NCBI RefSeq assembly: GCF_001244995.1
Contig: NZ_LN869529.1
Coordinates: 1,754,957 to 1,818,956 of the forward strand
DNA: 64,000 bases
From: Intestinimonas massiliensis (ex Afouda et al. 2020)
GTDB lineage: Bacteria > Bacillota > Clostridia > Oscillospirales > Oscillospiraceae
Direction of reading: 5' to 3'
Part shown: piece by piece, positions 49,706 to 58,482 of the stretch
How the letters are laid out: each line of letters starts with the position of its first letter
Position numbering within the stretch: position 1 is the first letter of the stretch
The notes under the pieces: generated by a model
Database searches by the model: none
What the model was told of the DNA's origin: nothing
The model's input: only the letters and a program-made list of their open reading frames with translations
Made by a program: the position numbers and the translations under genes

Positions 49706-50727
49706 AGCTGCTGAAGACGGAAGAGGCCGTGGGACAGGTGCTGTGCCACGATATCACCCAGATCATCCGGGGCGTCACCAAGGACGCCGTATTCCGCAAG
49801 GGCCACATCATCACGCCGGAGGACGTCCCCGTCCTGCTCAGCGTGGGCAAGGAGCACGTCTATATCTGGGAAAAGAATGAGAACATGCTCCACGAGAACG
49901 ACGCGGCGGAAATCTTGCGCTCCCTGTGCCAGGGGCCCAACATGCATGCCACCGCCCCCAGGGAGGGGAAGATCGAGCTGGTGGCAGATGAGGACGGCCT
50001 GCTGCTGGCGGATGTGGAGCGGCTCCGGGCGGTGAACCGCCTGGGCGAGATGATGATTGCCACCCGCAGCTCCGGCTTTCCGGTGAAGCGGGGGGACAAG
50101 CTGTGCGGCACCCGGGTCATCCCTCTGGTCATTGAGAAGGAAAAGATGGAGGCAGCCCGGCAGGCGGCGGGGGACGGACCTCTGCTGCGGCTGCTCCCCT
50201 TCCGCCCCCGGCGGTACGGTCTGATCATCACCGGAAGCGAGGTGTACCACGGCCGCATTGAGGACACCTTTTCCCCCGTCATCCAGGAAAAGCTGGCGGA
50301 ATACGGCTGTGAATCGGGCTGGCACGAGGTCCTGGATGACGACCACGTCCAGATCACCGCCGCCGTCAACCGGATGCTGGCCGCGGGGGCGGAGCTGGTG
50401 CTGTGCACCGGCGGCATGAGCGTGGACCCGGACGACCGCACTCCCCTGGCCATCAAAAACACCGGGGCGAAGATCGTCAGCTACGGCGCGCCGGTGCTGC
50501 CCGGGGCCATGTTTCTGCTGGCTTACACCGCCGACGGCCGCCCCATCTGTGGTCTGCCCGGCTGCGTCATGTACGCCAAGCGGACCATTTTCGACCTGGT
50601 GCTGCCCTTCCTGCTGGCCGACGTCCCGGTGACGGCGGAGCACCTGGCGGGGCTGGGGCACGGGGGCCTGTGCCTCAACTGCCCGGAGTGCCGCTTCCCC
50701 AACTGCATGTTCGGAAAGGGCGTGTGA
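49702..50727 (+). CDS. MoeA-like molybdopterin-binding protein
   Basis: 341 residues. The C-terminal half is a MoCF_biosynth domain: LIITGSEVYHGRIEDTF, LCTGGMSVDPDDRTP (GGxSxGxxD-type loop) and ICGLPGCVMYAK. The N-terminal half is short and lacks the full MoeA lid domain, so it resembles the short MoeA-like proteins of anaerobes. The last ~20 residues (CLNCPECRFPNCMFGKG) hold four cysteines, possibly a metal or Fe-S site not found in standard MoeA. Probably inserts molybdenum or activates molybdopterin. Four-base overlap with the gene before. Confidence 0.83.
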   Translation: MKLLKTEEAVGQVLCHDITQIIRGVTKDAVFRKGHIITPEDVPVLLSVGKEHVYIWEKNENMLHENDAAEILRSLCQGPNMHATAPREGKIELVADEDGLLLADVERLRAVNRLGEMMIATRSSGFPVKRGDKLCGTRVIPLVIEKEKMEAARQAAGDGPLLRLLPFRPRRYGLIITGSEVYHGRIEDTFSPVIQEKLAEYGCESGWHEVLDDDHVQITAAVNRMLAAGAELVLCTGGMSVDPDDRTPLAIKNTGAKIVSYGAPVLPGAMFLLAYTADGRPICGLPGCVMYAKRTIFDLVLPFLLADVPVTAEHLAGLGHGGLCLNCPECRFPNCMFGKGV

Positions 50728-50730
50728 GCT

Positions 50731-51246
50731 ATGGCCTTTACCCATATGGACGAAAACGGCAACGCCGTCATGGTGGACGTCAGCGAAAAGGCCGTCACCC
50801 AGCGCACTGCCGTGGCCCGGGGGGCCGTCTCCATGAGCCCCGGCTGCTTTGCCATGGTGCGGGACGGCCGGGCCAAAAAGGGCGACGTGCTGGCAGTGGC
50901 CCAGGTGGCCGGCATCATGGCGGCCAAGCGGACGGCCGAGCTCATCCCCCTGTGCCATGTGCTGGCTCTGAACAAGACGGCCGTGGAGTTCACCCTCCGC
51001 CCGGAGCGCAGCGAGATCGAGGCGGTGTGCACCGTCCGGTGCGACGGCCGGACCGGGGTGGAGATGGAGGCCCTCACCGGGGTCAGCGTGGCGCTGCTGA
51101 CCATATACGACATGTGTAAGGCGGAGGACCGGGCCATGTGTATCCGGGAGATTCACCTGGTGGAAAAACAGGGCGGCAAAAGCGGCCATTTTATTTATGG
51201 ACAGGGAGAGGACCACCATGACGGACCAGTGGGGACGGACCATTGA
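50731..51246 (+). CDS. moaC: Cyclic pyranopterin monophosphate synthase
   Basis: 171 residues; with MoaA it converts GTP to cyclic pyranopterin phosphate. AMVDVSEK-type start ([19 protein letters not shown]), [32 protein letters not shown] and [21 protein letters not shown] are diagnostic, with the active-site Lys and His conserved. The tail [20 protein letters not shown] is slightly longer than usual and overlaps the moaA start by 29 bases. It starts three bases after the MoeA-like gene. Confidence 0.95.
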   Translation: MAFTHMDENGNAVMVDVSEKAVTQRTAVARGAVSMSPGCFAMVRDGRAKKGDVLAVAQVAGIMAAKRTAELIPLCHVLALNKTAVEFTLRPERSEIEAVCTVRCDGRTGVEMEALTGVSVALLTIYDMCKAEDRAMCIREIHLVEKQGGKSGHFIYGQGEDHHDGPVGTDH

Positions 51247-52211
51247 CTATCTGCGGGTATCGGTGACGGACCGGTGTAACCTGCGCTGCCGGTACTGCAT
51301 GCCCCGCGGGGTGGAGCTGTGCTCTCACAGCGACACCCTCCGCTATGAGGAGCTGCTGCGGGTCTGTGCGGCGGCGGTGGCTCTGGGCGTCACCCGGTTT
51401 AAGATCACCGGGGGCGAACCGCTGGTCCGCCGGGACTGCGCCGCCTTTCTGGCTCGGCTGAAGGCCCTGCCCGGTGTGGAGCAGGTCACCCTGACCACCA
51501 ACGCACTGTTGCTGTCCCAGTGCCTGGACGAGCTGGCCGGGGCGGGCGTGGATGGGATCAACATCAGCCTGGATACCCTGGACCCGGAGCGCTACCGCCG
51601 GATCACCGGCTTTGACGGTGGGGCGGTGGAGCAGGTCCTGACCGCGCTGGACGACTGCGTGCGCCGGGGCATTCGGACCAAGATCAACGCCGTGCTGCTG
51701 CCCGAGACCCGGGACGAGCCGCCGCGGCTGGCCGCGGGGTGGGGATAAGAGACAGAGGTTGAGGTGGGGGCCGCTCCGGGACGTGCGCTTCATCGAGCTC
51801 ATGCCCATCGGAGAGGGCCGCGGCCTGGAGGGCGTGTCCCCGGACGAGGCCCTTGCCCGGCTGCGGGCGGTCTGGCCGGATCTGCACCCCACGGACGAGC
51901 GCCGGGGCAACGGCCCCGCTCAATACTATGCCGCCGCCGCCCTAGAGGGGCGCATCGGCCTCATCGGCGCGGTGAGCCACGCCTTCTGCGCCGCCTGCAA
52001 CCGGGTCCGCCTCACCAGCACCGGGGTGCTGAAGCCCTGCCTGTGCTACGAGGAGGGGACCGATCTGCGCTCCCTTCTGCGGGGTGGCTGTACCGACGAG
52101 GCGCTGGCCCGTGCCATGGCCGGGGCCATCCGGGGCAAGCCTCCGGCCCACTGCTTCGCCCGGGAGGAGGGCGTCACCGAGCGCCGCGCCATGTTCCAGA
52201 TAGGAGGATAA
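51218..52211 (+). pseudogene. moaA: GTP 3',8-cyclase MoaA, frameshifted
   Basis: The N-terminal part (to ~51735) is a good radical-SAM MoaA: VTDRCNLRCRYCMP, FKITGGEPLVRRD, NISLDTLDPERY. The frame then runs into a stop at 51746-51748. The C-terminal part continues in another frame from DVRFIELMPIGEG with the second cluster motif CAACNRVRLTSTG and LKPCLCY, and ends in the essential GG. About 20-25 extra bases near 51740-51762 cause the break. The inserted stretch includes ATAAGAGACAG, identical to the end of the Tn5/Nextera mosaic sequence, so a sequencing-library artefact is possible and the real gene may be intact. Confidence 0.85.
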
Positions 52212-52214
52212 ACC

Positions 52215-53150
52215 ATGGGAAAGGTTCGAGCCGTCTGCGTCAGCGACGTACGCGGCGTACAGAAGAAGAACGTGGAGCGCGCCTGGTTCGCCACAGAGCA
52301 CGGCATCCAGGGGGACGCCCACGCCGGGAACTGGCACCGGCAGGTCTCCCTGCTCAGCCAGGAGAGGATCGACGCCTTCAACCAGCGGGGCGCCGGAGTG
52401 GTCCCCGGCGCATTTGGCGAGAATCTGGTGGTGGAGGGCATCGACTTCCGCGCCCTGCCGGTGGGCACTCTGCTGCGGTGCGGCGACGTGCTGCTGGAGA
52501 TGACCCAGATCGGCAAGGAGTGCCACAGCCACTGTGAGATCTATCAAAAGATGGGCGACTGCATCATGCCTCGGGAAGGGGTATTCGCCCGGGTGCTGGA
52601 GCCCGGCTCCATCGCCGTGGGGGATGAGATGACCCTCCAGCCCCGCACCGCCCCCCGTCCCTGGCAGGCGGCGGTCATCACCCTGTCGGACAAGGGCGCC
52701 CGGGGAGAGCGGGAGGACCGGAGCGGCCCCGTCATCGCCCAGCGCCTGAAGGACAACGGCTATGAGGTCGTGGAGCTGCTCCTGCTCCCCGACGAGGCCA
52801 CTCCTCTGAAAAACCAGCTCATCCGGCTGTGCGACCAGCGGCAGCTCGATCTGATCCTCACCACCGGGGGCACCGGCTTCGCCCCCCGGGACATCACCCC
52901 GGAGGCCACCCTGGCAGTGGCCCACCGGAACGCTCCGGGCATCGCCGAGGCCATCCGCTCCGCCTCCCTGGCCATCACTCCCCGGGCCATGCTGTCCCGG
53001 GCGGTGTCGGTCATCCGGGGCAAGACCCTGATCGTCAACCTGCCCGGCAGCCCCAAGGCCTGCATGGAGAGCATGGACGTGTTCCTGGACACCCTGCCCC
53101 ACGCCCTGGACCTGCTGCGCGGCCGCGTTCAGGACTGTGCCCGCCCGTAA
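52215..53150 (+). CDS. MOSC domain - MogA/MoaB fusion protein
   Basis: 311 residues. The N-terminal ~145 form a MOSC domain (GIQGDAHAGNWHRQVSLLS, GAFGENLVVEGID, GKECHSHCEIY with the conserved Cys), a sulfur-carrier fold linked to Moco. The C-terminal ~160 form a MogA/MoaB domain (AAVITLSDKGARGEREDRSG, ILTTGGTGFAPRDITPEAT, NLPGSPKA) that adenylylates molybdopterin. The fusion is known in other anaerobes and couples two Moco steps. It begins four bases after the moaA reading frame ends. Confidence 0.9.
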   Translation: MGKVRAVCVSDVRGVQKKNVERAWFATEHGIQGDAHAGNWHRQVSLLSQERIDAFNQRGAGVVPGAFGENLVVEGIDFRALPVGTLLRCGDVLLEMTQIGKECHSHCEIYQKMGDCIMPREGVFARVLEPGSIAVGDEMTLQPRTAPRPWQAAVITLSDKGARGEREDRSGPVIAQRLKDNGYEVVELLLLPDEATPLKNQLIRLCDQRQLDLILTTGGTGFAPRDITPEATLAVAHRNAPGIAEAIRSASLAITPRAMLSRAVSVIRGKTLIVNLPGSPKACMESMDVFLDTLPHALDLLRGRVQDCARP

Positions 53151-53193
53151 CGGGACTCCCTTCGGTCGAAGCGTGTAAATCCACGTTTTGATA

Positions 53194-53224
53194 GCGGCGC
53201 GGCGCCCCTGTGCCGCCGCGCCGC
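53194..53224 (+). promoter_or_regulatory. GC-rich hairpin between Moco and mod genes
   Basis: Perfect 11-bp stem (53194-53204 / 53214-53224) with a 9-base loop, 40 bases before modA. There is no T-run, so it is not a standard terminator; it could lower read-through or stabilise the modA message. Confidence 0.5.
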
Positions 53225-53263
53225 CATCACATTTTGCGAACAGCAAAAGAAGGAGAATGCAAC

Positions 53264-54133
53264 ATGAAACGACTTGGCACCCTACTCCTGGTACTGTCTC
53301 TGACCCTGGGCCTAGCCGCCTGCGGCGGCACCGCCTCTTCCCCCAGTCCCTCGGCTGCGCCCACGCCCGCCGCTCCCGCGCAATCCCAGCCCGCCGAAGC
53401 GGTGGAGCTCATCGTCTTTGCCGCCGCCTCCATGACCGAGACCCTGAATCAGATCGCCGCGCTCTACGCCGACGTGGCCCCCAATGTGAAGCTCACCTTT
53501 AACTTTGACTCCTCCGGCACCCTCAAGACCCAGATCGAGGAGGGGGCCGACTGCGACCTCTTCCTCTCCGCCGGACAGAAGCAGATGAACCAGCTCGATG
53601 TCACCGCCGACCCCGCCGTCAATGACAAGGGCCTGGACTTCGTGCTGCAGGGCAGCCGGGTAGACCTGCTGGAAAACCGGGTGACCCTCTGCGTGCCCGA
53701 GGGCAACCCCGCCGGGATCGAGAGCTATGACGACATGGCCCAGGCCCTGAAGGACGGCGCCATCCTGCTGGCCATGGGCAACTCCGACGTGCCCGTGGGC
53801 CAGTACACCCAAAAGATCCTAGCCTACTACGACCTGGACGAGACCGCTTTGGCCGGCGCCGGCGCCATCACCTACTGCACCAACGTCAAGGAGGTCACCA
53901 CCCAGGTCTCCGAGGGCAGCGTGGACTGCGGCGTCATCTACTGCACCGACGCCTTCTCCGCCGGCCTGACCCCGGTGGCCTACGCCACTGCCGAGATGTG
54001 CGGCCAGGTCATCTACCCCGCCGCCGTCCTCAGCGTCAGCCAACATCCCACCGAGGCTCAGGCCTTCCTGGATTACCTCTCCACCCCCGAGGCCATGGCC
54101 GTGTTCGAGGCCGTGGGCTTCGCCGCCGCCTGA
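53264..54133 (+). CDS. modA: Molybdate ABC transporter substrate-binding lipoprotein
   Basis: 289 residues. A lipobox-type signal (LGLAAC, lipidated Cys at ~residue 21) is followed by a Ser/Pro/Ala linker and a periplasmic-binding fold with ELIVFAAASMTETLNQIA, FDSSGTLKTQIEEGADCDLF, VTLCVPEGNPA and GVIYCTDAF. These are ModA features. It captures molybdate or tungstate outside the cell. AAGGAG precedes the ATG. modB follows with an overlapping ATGA. Confidence 0.94.
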   Translation: MKRLGTLLLVLSLTLGLAACGGTASSPSPSAAPTPAAPAQSQPAEAVELIVFAAASMTETLNQIAALYADVAPNVKLTFNFDSSGTLKTQIEEGADCDLFLSAGQKQMNQLDVTADPAVNDKGLDFVLQGSRVDLLENRVTLCVPEGNPAGIESYDDMAQALKDGAILLAMGNSDVPVGQYTQKILAYYDLDETALAGAGAITYCTNVKEVTTQVSEGSVDCGVIYCTDAFSAGLTPVAYATAEMCGQVIYPAAVLSVSQHPTEAQAFLDYLSTPEAMAVFEAVGFAAA

Positions 54134-54810
54134 TGCGAGCCATGGACTGGTATCCCCTGTGGAACTCGCTGCGCATCGCCGGCATCAGTTGCGTGCTGGT
54201 GTTCTTTCTGGGCATCCTGATCGCCTACTACGCCGCCCGTCTGCCCCGGGGAATCAAGGGTCTGCTGGATGTGGTGCTGACCCTGCCCATGGTGCTGCCT
54301 CCCACGGTCTGCGGCTACTTTCTGCTGCTGCTCTTCGGCAACCGGCGGCCCCTGGGCCTGTTTCTGGCCCGGTTCGGCGTCAAGTTCGTCATGACCTGGT
54401 ACGGCGGCGTACTGGCCGCGGCGGTGGTGGCCTTTCCCCTGATGTACCGCACCGCCCGGGGCGCTTTCGAGAGCTTTGACGAGACCCTGGCCTACTCCGG
54501 CCAGACCCTGGGGCTGTCCAATTCCTACATCTTCTGGCGCATCCGGATGCCCGCCTGTCGCCAGGGCATCCTGGCCGGTACCGTGCTGGCCTTTGCCCGG
54601 GCCCTGGGCGAGTATGGCGCCACCAGCATGCTCATCGGCTATACCCCCGGCAAGACGGCCACCATCTCCACCACGGTCTACCAGCTCTGGCGCACCAACG
54701 ACGAGGCCGGGGCCTTCACCTGGGTGATGGTCAATCTGGCCATCTCGGCGGCGGTGCTGCTGGTGGTCAATCGGATGGAAAAGCGCAGCGGAACGGGGGT
54801 GCGCCGGTGA
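54133..54810 (+). CDS. modB: Molybdate ABC transporter permease
   Basis: 225 residues with about five membrane segments and the BPD-type EAA motif (ETLAYSGQTLGLSNSYIFWR ... ILAGTVLAFARALGEYGATS). LTLPMVLPPTVCGYFLLLLFG is typical of ModB. It starts within the modA stop (ATGA); an ATG nine bases further in is an alternative. modC overlaps its end by four bases. Confidence 0.94.
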   Translation: MRAMDWYPLWNSLRIAGISCVLVFFLGILIAYYAARLPRGIKGLLDVVLTLPMVLPPTVCGYFLLLLFGNRRPLGLFLARFGVKFVMTWYGGVLAAAVVAFPLMYRTARGAFESFDETLAYSGQTLGLSNSYIFWRIRMPACRQGILAGTVLAFARALGEYGATSMLIGYTPGKTATISTTVYQLWRTNDEAGAFTWVMVNLAISAAVLLVVNRMEKRSGTGVRR

Positions 54811-55850
54811 GCCTTCTGGTGGACATAGAAAAAGACCTGGGAGGCTTCTTCCTCCAGGTCCGGTTCGAATCCGAGGGCGGCGTGCTGGGCCTGCTGGGCC
54901 CCTCGGGCAGCGGCAAGAGCATGACCCTCAAGTGCATCGCCGGGATCGAGCGGCCCGACCGGGGGCGCATCGTCCTGGACGGTGAGACTCTGTTCGACAG
55001 CGAAAAGCGCATCGACCTGCCTCCTCAGAGGCGTCGGGTGGGCTACCTGTTCCAGAGCTACGCCCTGTTTCCCAATATGACGGTGGCGCAGAATATCCTG
55101 TGCGGCCTGTGCCGGGAGCCGGACCGGGGCAAAAAGAAGGCTCTGCTCCAGGACGCGGTGGCTATGATGCGGCTGGAGGGGCTGGAGCGGCTTCGGCCCG
55201 CCCAGCTCTCCGGCGGGCAGGCGCAGCGGGCGGCCCTGGCCCGCATTCTGGTCAGCCGGCCCAACCTGCTGATGCTGGACGAGCCCTTCTCCGCCCTGGA
55301 CAGCCATCTGCGCGACCAGCTCCAGCTCCAGACGAAGGCGCTGCTGGCCCAGTTCAGCAAGCCGGTGCTTCTGGTCACCCACAGCCGGGACGAGGCCTAC
55401 CGCCTGTGCGGTCAGATCGCCGTGGTGGATCAGGGCCGCTTCCTGGCCTTAAAGGAGACCAAGGCCCTCTTTGCCGACCCGGGCAGTGTCCAGGCCGCCC
55501 GGCTTACCGGCTGCAAAAACATTGCGCAGGCACAGAAAACCGGGGATTATGAGCTGGAGGTCCCCGCCTGGGGGGTGCGGCTGCGCACCGCTCAGCCGGT
55601 GGCCGACGGAGTCCGCGCCGTGGGTATCCGGGCCCACTACTTCAACTCCAGGGCCACGCAGAACCGCTACCCCGTCCGCTTTACCGGCGAGATGGAGGAG
55701 CCCTTCGAGGTCATCCTCCAGTTCCGGTATGAGGGGCAGGCCCCCGCCGCCCCCGACCTGTGGTGGCGCATCCCCAAGGACCGCCGGCCTCAGGCCCTGC
55801 CGGAGGCATTCGGCGTGGCTCCCGCCAACGTCCTGCCCCTTTACGACTGA
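54807..55850 (+). CDS. modC: Molybdate ABC transporter ATPase
   Basis: 347 residues. Walker A GPSGSGKSM, Q-loop YLFQSYALFPNMTV, signature LSGGQAQRAAL, Walker B LLMLDEPFSALD and the switch His in LLVTHSRDE are all intact. The C-terminal ~110 residues replace a full Mop domain with a divergent TOBE-like segment (VGIRAHYFNSRA ... FEVILQFRYEG). GTG start overlapping modB. It powers ModAB uptake. Confidence 0.94.
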   Translation: MSLLVDIEKDLGGFFLQVRFESEGGVLGLLGPSGSGKSMTLKCIAGIERPDRGRIVLDGETLFDSEKRIDLPPQRRRVGYLFQSYALFPNMTVAQNILCGLCREPDRGKKKALLQDAVAMMRLEGLERLRPAQLSGGQAQRAALARILVSRPNLLMLDEPFSALDSHLRDQLQLQTKALLAQFSKPVLLVTHSRDEAYRLCGQIAVVDQGRFLALKETKALFADPGSVQAARLTGCKNIAQAQKTGDYELEVPAWGVRLRTAQPVADGVRAVGIRAHYFNSRATQNRYPVRFTGEMEEPFEVILQFRYEGQAPAAPDLWWRIPKDRRPQALPEAFGVAPANVLPLYD

Positions 55851-55887
55851 GGGCCGGAGTTATTTTGTGAGAAGAGAGGTGAGGGCC

Positions 55888-56496
55888 GTGGAACGGCTGG
55901 GCGCTGTCATCCTGGCGGCGGGCCTGTCCTCCCGCATGGGGGAGTTCAAGCCCCTGCTGCCCATCGGCGGCGTGAGCATGATCCGCCGGGTCGTGGACCT
56001 GATGCGGGGTGCCGGCGCCGAGACCGTGGTGGTGACCGGCTACCGGCACGAAGCGCTGGAGGCCCATCTGGTGGGCTGCGGCATACGCTTCGTCCACAAC
56101 CCGGATTACCGGCATACCCAGATGCTGGACTCCCTGCGGCTGGGCCTGGGGGCCCTGTCCGCCGGCTGCGGCCGGTTTCTGCTCTCTCCGGCGGACGTGC
56201 CTCTGGTGCGGCCTCGGACTGTCCGGGCTCTGCTGGCGCTGGATGCCCCCTTTGTGCGCCCCTTATACCGGGGCGAGCCGGGGCACCCGGTGGTATTTCG
56301 CGCCGGCCTCCTTCCCCTCATCCGCTCCTACAGCGGCTCCGGGGGGCTGGGTGGCCTGGTGGAGACCTGCGGCGTACCCGTCCGAGAGCTGGAGGTCGAT
56401 GACCTGGGGGTCTGCATGGACGGCGACACCCGGGAGCAGTATAACGCCCTGCTGCGGGCTTATCAGGCCATCCAGGACGGGAGGTGCGGCGCATGA
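55888..56496 (+). CDS. MobA/MocA-like molybdopterin nucleotidyltransferase
   Basis: 202-residue NTP_transf_3 protein: LGAVILAAGLSSRMGEFKPLLP is the nucleotide-binding loop, FLLSPADVPLVRP the metal-binding DxP region, and GEPGHPVVF matches MocA/MobA. It would attach CMP or GMP to molybdopterin to make the dinucleotide form; MocA (CMP) serves xanthine-dehydrogenase-type enzymes, consistent with XdhC downstream. A GTG start behind AGAGAGGTGAGG was chosen. It overlaps the next gene by 4 bases. Confidence 0.86.
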   Translation: MERLGAVILAAGLSSRMGEFKPLLPIGGVSMIRRVVDLMRGAGAETVVVTGYRHEALEAHLVGCGIRFVHNPDYRHTQMLDSLRLGLGALSAGCGRFLLSPADVPLVRPRTVRALLALDAPFVRPLYRGEPGHPVVFRAGLLPLIRSYSGSGGLGGLVETCGVPVRELEVDDLGVCMDGDTREQYNALLRAYQAIQDGRCGA

Positions 56497-57335
56497 AGCA
56501 GCGTCTGGTGATTCTGGGCGCGGGTCAGATGGGTCGCGCAGCCGAGGCCCTGCTGGACTGGAATGCATTCTGTCTGTGCGCCTTCGGCGACAATTTCTCC
56601 GGCGCCTGGGACCCCGCAGCCCGTCCGCCCGTTCTGCCCGTGAAGGAGGCCCTGTCCGCCGCCCCCGACCTGGTGCTGCTGGGAGTGCTGGATGAGGAGC
56701 GAAGCGGTCAGTTGGAGCGGCAGGCCCGCTCGCTGGGCTACCGAGGCGCGTTCCTGCGCCTGAGGGACCTCTATCGCTGTTTTGACATGCGGGGCGCCGT
56801 CCTGCGGCGCATGGTCGAACGGCTCCGGGCCGTCCCCGGCGACATGGCCGAGCTGGGGGTCTACCGGGGTGACTTCGCCTGGCAGTTCAACGTCCTGTTC
56901 CCCGACCGCAGGCTGTATCTTTTTGATACCTTCCAGGGCTTCGACCCGCGGGATGTGCGGCAGAAGCCCGTCGGGGGCGGCTGCGACCGGCGTCAGGACT
57001 TCTCCGACACCAGCGTGGAGGCCGTCCTGGCCCGCCTGCCCCACCCGGAGCAGGCCGTGGTGCGGCGGGGCTGGTTTCCCGATACCGCCCGCGGACTGGA
57101 GGCCGTCTTCGCCCTGGTCAGCCTGGACGCCGACCTCTATGCCCCCACCCTGGCGGGGCTGGAGTTCTTCTACCCCCGTCTGAGCCCCGGCGGCGCGATT
57201 TTCCTTCACGATTACAACAGCAGGCAGTTTGACGGCGTGAAGGAGGCCGTCCTCGCCTATGAACGGGACCACGGCCCCCTGCCGCTGGTCCCCCTCAGTG
57301 ACCTGCACGGCACAGCCGTGCTCATCCGGCCTTGA
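56493..57335 (+). CDS. TylF/macrocin-type methyltransferase in the Moco cluster
   Basis: 280 residues. The N-terminal ~90 look like a Rossmann-type nucleotide-binding segment (RLVILGAGQMGRAAEALLDW, then LLGVLDEE). The C-terminal ~190 match TylF-like O-methyltransferases: MAELGVYRGDFAWQFNVLFP, RLYLFDTFQGFD, LVSLDADLYAPTLAGLEFFY and IFLHDYNS. The four-base overlap with the nucleotidyltransferase and the short distance to xdhC make a Mo-enzyme-related role likely, but no methylation step is known in Moco synthesis. Confidence 0.8.
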   Translation: MKQRLVILGAGQMGRAAEALLDWNAFCLCAFGDNFSGAWDPAARPPVLPVKEALSAAPDLVLLGVLDEERSGQLERQARSLGYRGAFLRLRDLYRCFDMRGAVLRRMVERLRAVPGDMAELGVYRGDFAWQFNVLFPDRRLYLFDTFQGFDPRDVRQKPVGGGCDRRQDFSDTSVEAVLARLPHPEQAVVRRGWFPDTARGLEAVFALVSLDADLYAPTLAGLEFFYPRLSPGGAIFLHDYNSRQFDGVKEAVLAYERDHGPLPLVPLSDLHGTAVLIRP

Positions 57336-57352
57336 AAGGAGCCTGATCGCCC

Positions 57353-58372
57353 ATGAGAAACTTATTTGCCGCCCTGCGCGACGCCCTGGCCAGCGGCCAG
57401 GACGCAGTGCTGGTCACCGTGGTGGCCAGCAGTGGCTCCACCCCACGGGGAGCCGGGGCGCGGATGGTCGTCACCGGACAGGGCCGCCTGTGTGGCACCA
57501 TCGGCGGCGGCGCGGTGGAATACCGCAGTCAGCAGGTGGCCCAGGAGCTCCTCCGGACGGGCGGCGCCCACCTTGAGCACTTCCGGCTGCATGAAAACCA
57601 GGTCCAGGATCTGGGCATGATCTGCGGCGGCGCAGTGGACGTGTACTTCCGCCACATTCCGGCCTGGGATGCGGATACGCTGGCGCTGGTCGGACACATG
57701 GAATCCCTCTACCGCGCCGGGGAGCCCGCCTGGCTGATCTGTGAGATCACCGGCGGGTGCGGCGGGGCCATGGGGATCTACGGCGGGAAGAGCGGCGTCT
57801 TCGGCCTCTCCCTCCCCTCAGCCCTCACCGGCGCTTTGGGCGGCAAGCCCTGCCAGCTCACCGACGGCGGCCGGACCTACTACTGCGAGCCCCTCTTCCG
57901 GGCGGGCCGGGTGTATGTCTTCGGCGGCGGCCACGTCTCCCAGGCCCTGGTGCCCGCCCTGACTGCGGTGGACTTCCGCTGCGTGGTGCTGGAGGACCGG
58001 CCGGAGTTCTGCCGCCCGGAGCTCTTCCCCGGCGTGGAGGAGACCCGGCTGGTGGACAACGCCCGGCTGGCCGACTTCGTCACCGTGGAGGAGCGTGATT
58101 ATGTAGTGGTCATGACCCGGGGCCACAAGGACGACCAGGCGGTCCAGGCCCAGATGCTGCGCACCCCCGCCCACTATATCGGCGTCATCGGCAGCCGCCG
58201 CAAGACTGCCGGGGTCTTTGCCCGCCTGCGGGAGGAGGGCTTCACCGATGCCGACCTGGCGCGCATCACCACCCCCATCGGCCTGGATATCAAGGCCGAG
58301 ACCCCGGCGGAGATCGCGGTGAGTATCGCCGCCCAGCTCATCCAGGTCCGGGCCGAACGCGCCGGGCACTGA
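57353..58372 (+). CDS. xdhC: XdhC/CoxF-family Mo-hydroxylase maturation protein
   Basis: 339 residues. The N-terminal XdhC_CoxI domain has TVVASSGSTPRGAGARMVV and TIGGGAVEY. The Rossmann domain has VYVFGGGHVSQALVPALT, RLVDNARLADFV, VMTRGHKDDQAV and YIGVIGSRRKTAGV. XdhC binds Moco, helps its sulfuration and hands it to xanthine-dehydrogenase-type enzymes. No such enzyme is encoded in the window. AAAGGAG precedes the ATG. It ends the cluster and a strong terminator follows. Confidence 0.92.
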   Translation: MRNLFAALRDALASGQDAVLVTVVASSGSTPRGAGARMVVTGQGRLCGTIGGGAVEYRSQQVAQELLRTGGAHLEHFRLHENQVQDLGMICGGAVDVYFRHIPAWDADTLALVGHMESLYRAGEPAWLICEITGGCGGAMGIYGGKSGVFGLSLPSALTGALGGKPCQLTDGGRTYYCEPLFRAGRVYVFGGGHVSQALVPALTAVDFRCVVLEDRPEFCRPELFPGVEETRLVDNARLADFVTVEERDYVVVMTRGHKDDQAVQAQMLRTPAHYIGVIGSRRKTAGVFARLREEGFTDADLARITTPIGLDIKAETPAEIAVSIAAQLIQVRAERAGH

Positions 58373-58418
58373 GACGCCCCCCCCTGCCGGGGGTCTGTAT
58401 GGACGCACCCCGCCCGGG

Positions 58419-58469
58419 GAAGAATACGAGGGGCCGCACGCGGTGTGGCCCCTCGTATTCTTCTTTTTT
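58419..58469 (+). terminator. Strong terminator ending the molybdenum island
   Basis: 17-bp perfect stem (58419-58435 / 58447-58463), 11-base loop, then six T. Confidence 0.93.
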
Positions 58470-58482
58470 AGGGGGCGATCCC

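Noticed and set aside
51737-51762. Genuine Tn5-like transposon end
   Set aside because: No second inverted end, transposase gene or target duplication is present; a library adapter remnant is the simpler explanation.
54862-54872. GGTTCGAATCC, a T-psi-C-like tRNA motif
   Set aside because: It lies in frame inside modC, and no acceptor stem, anticodon arm or CCA context is present. No tRNA or rRNA gene was found in the window.
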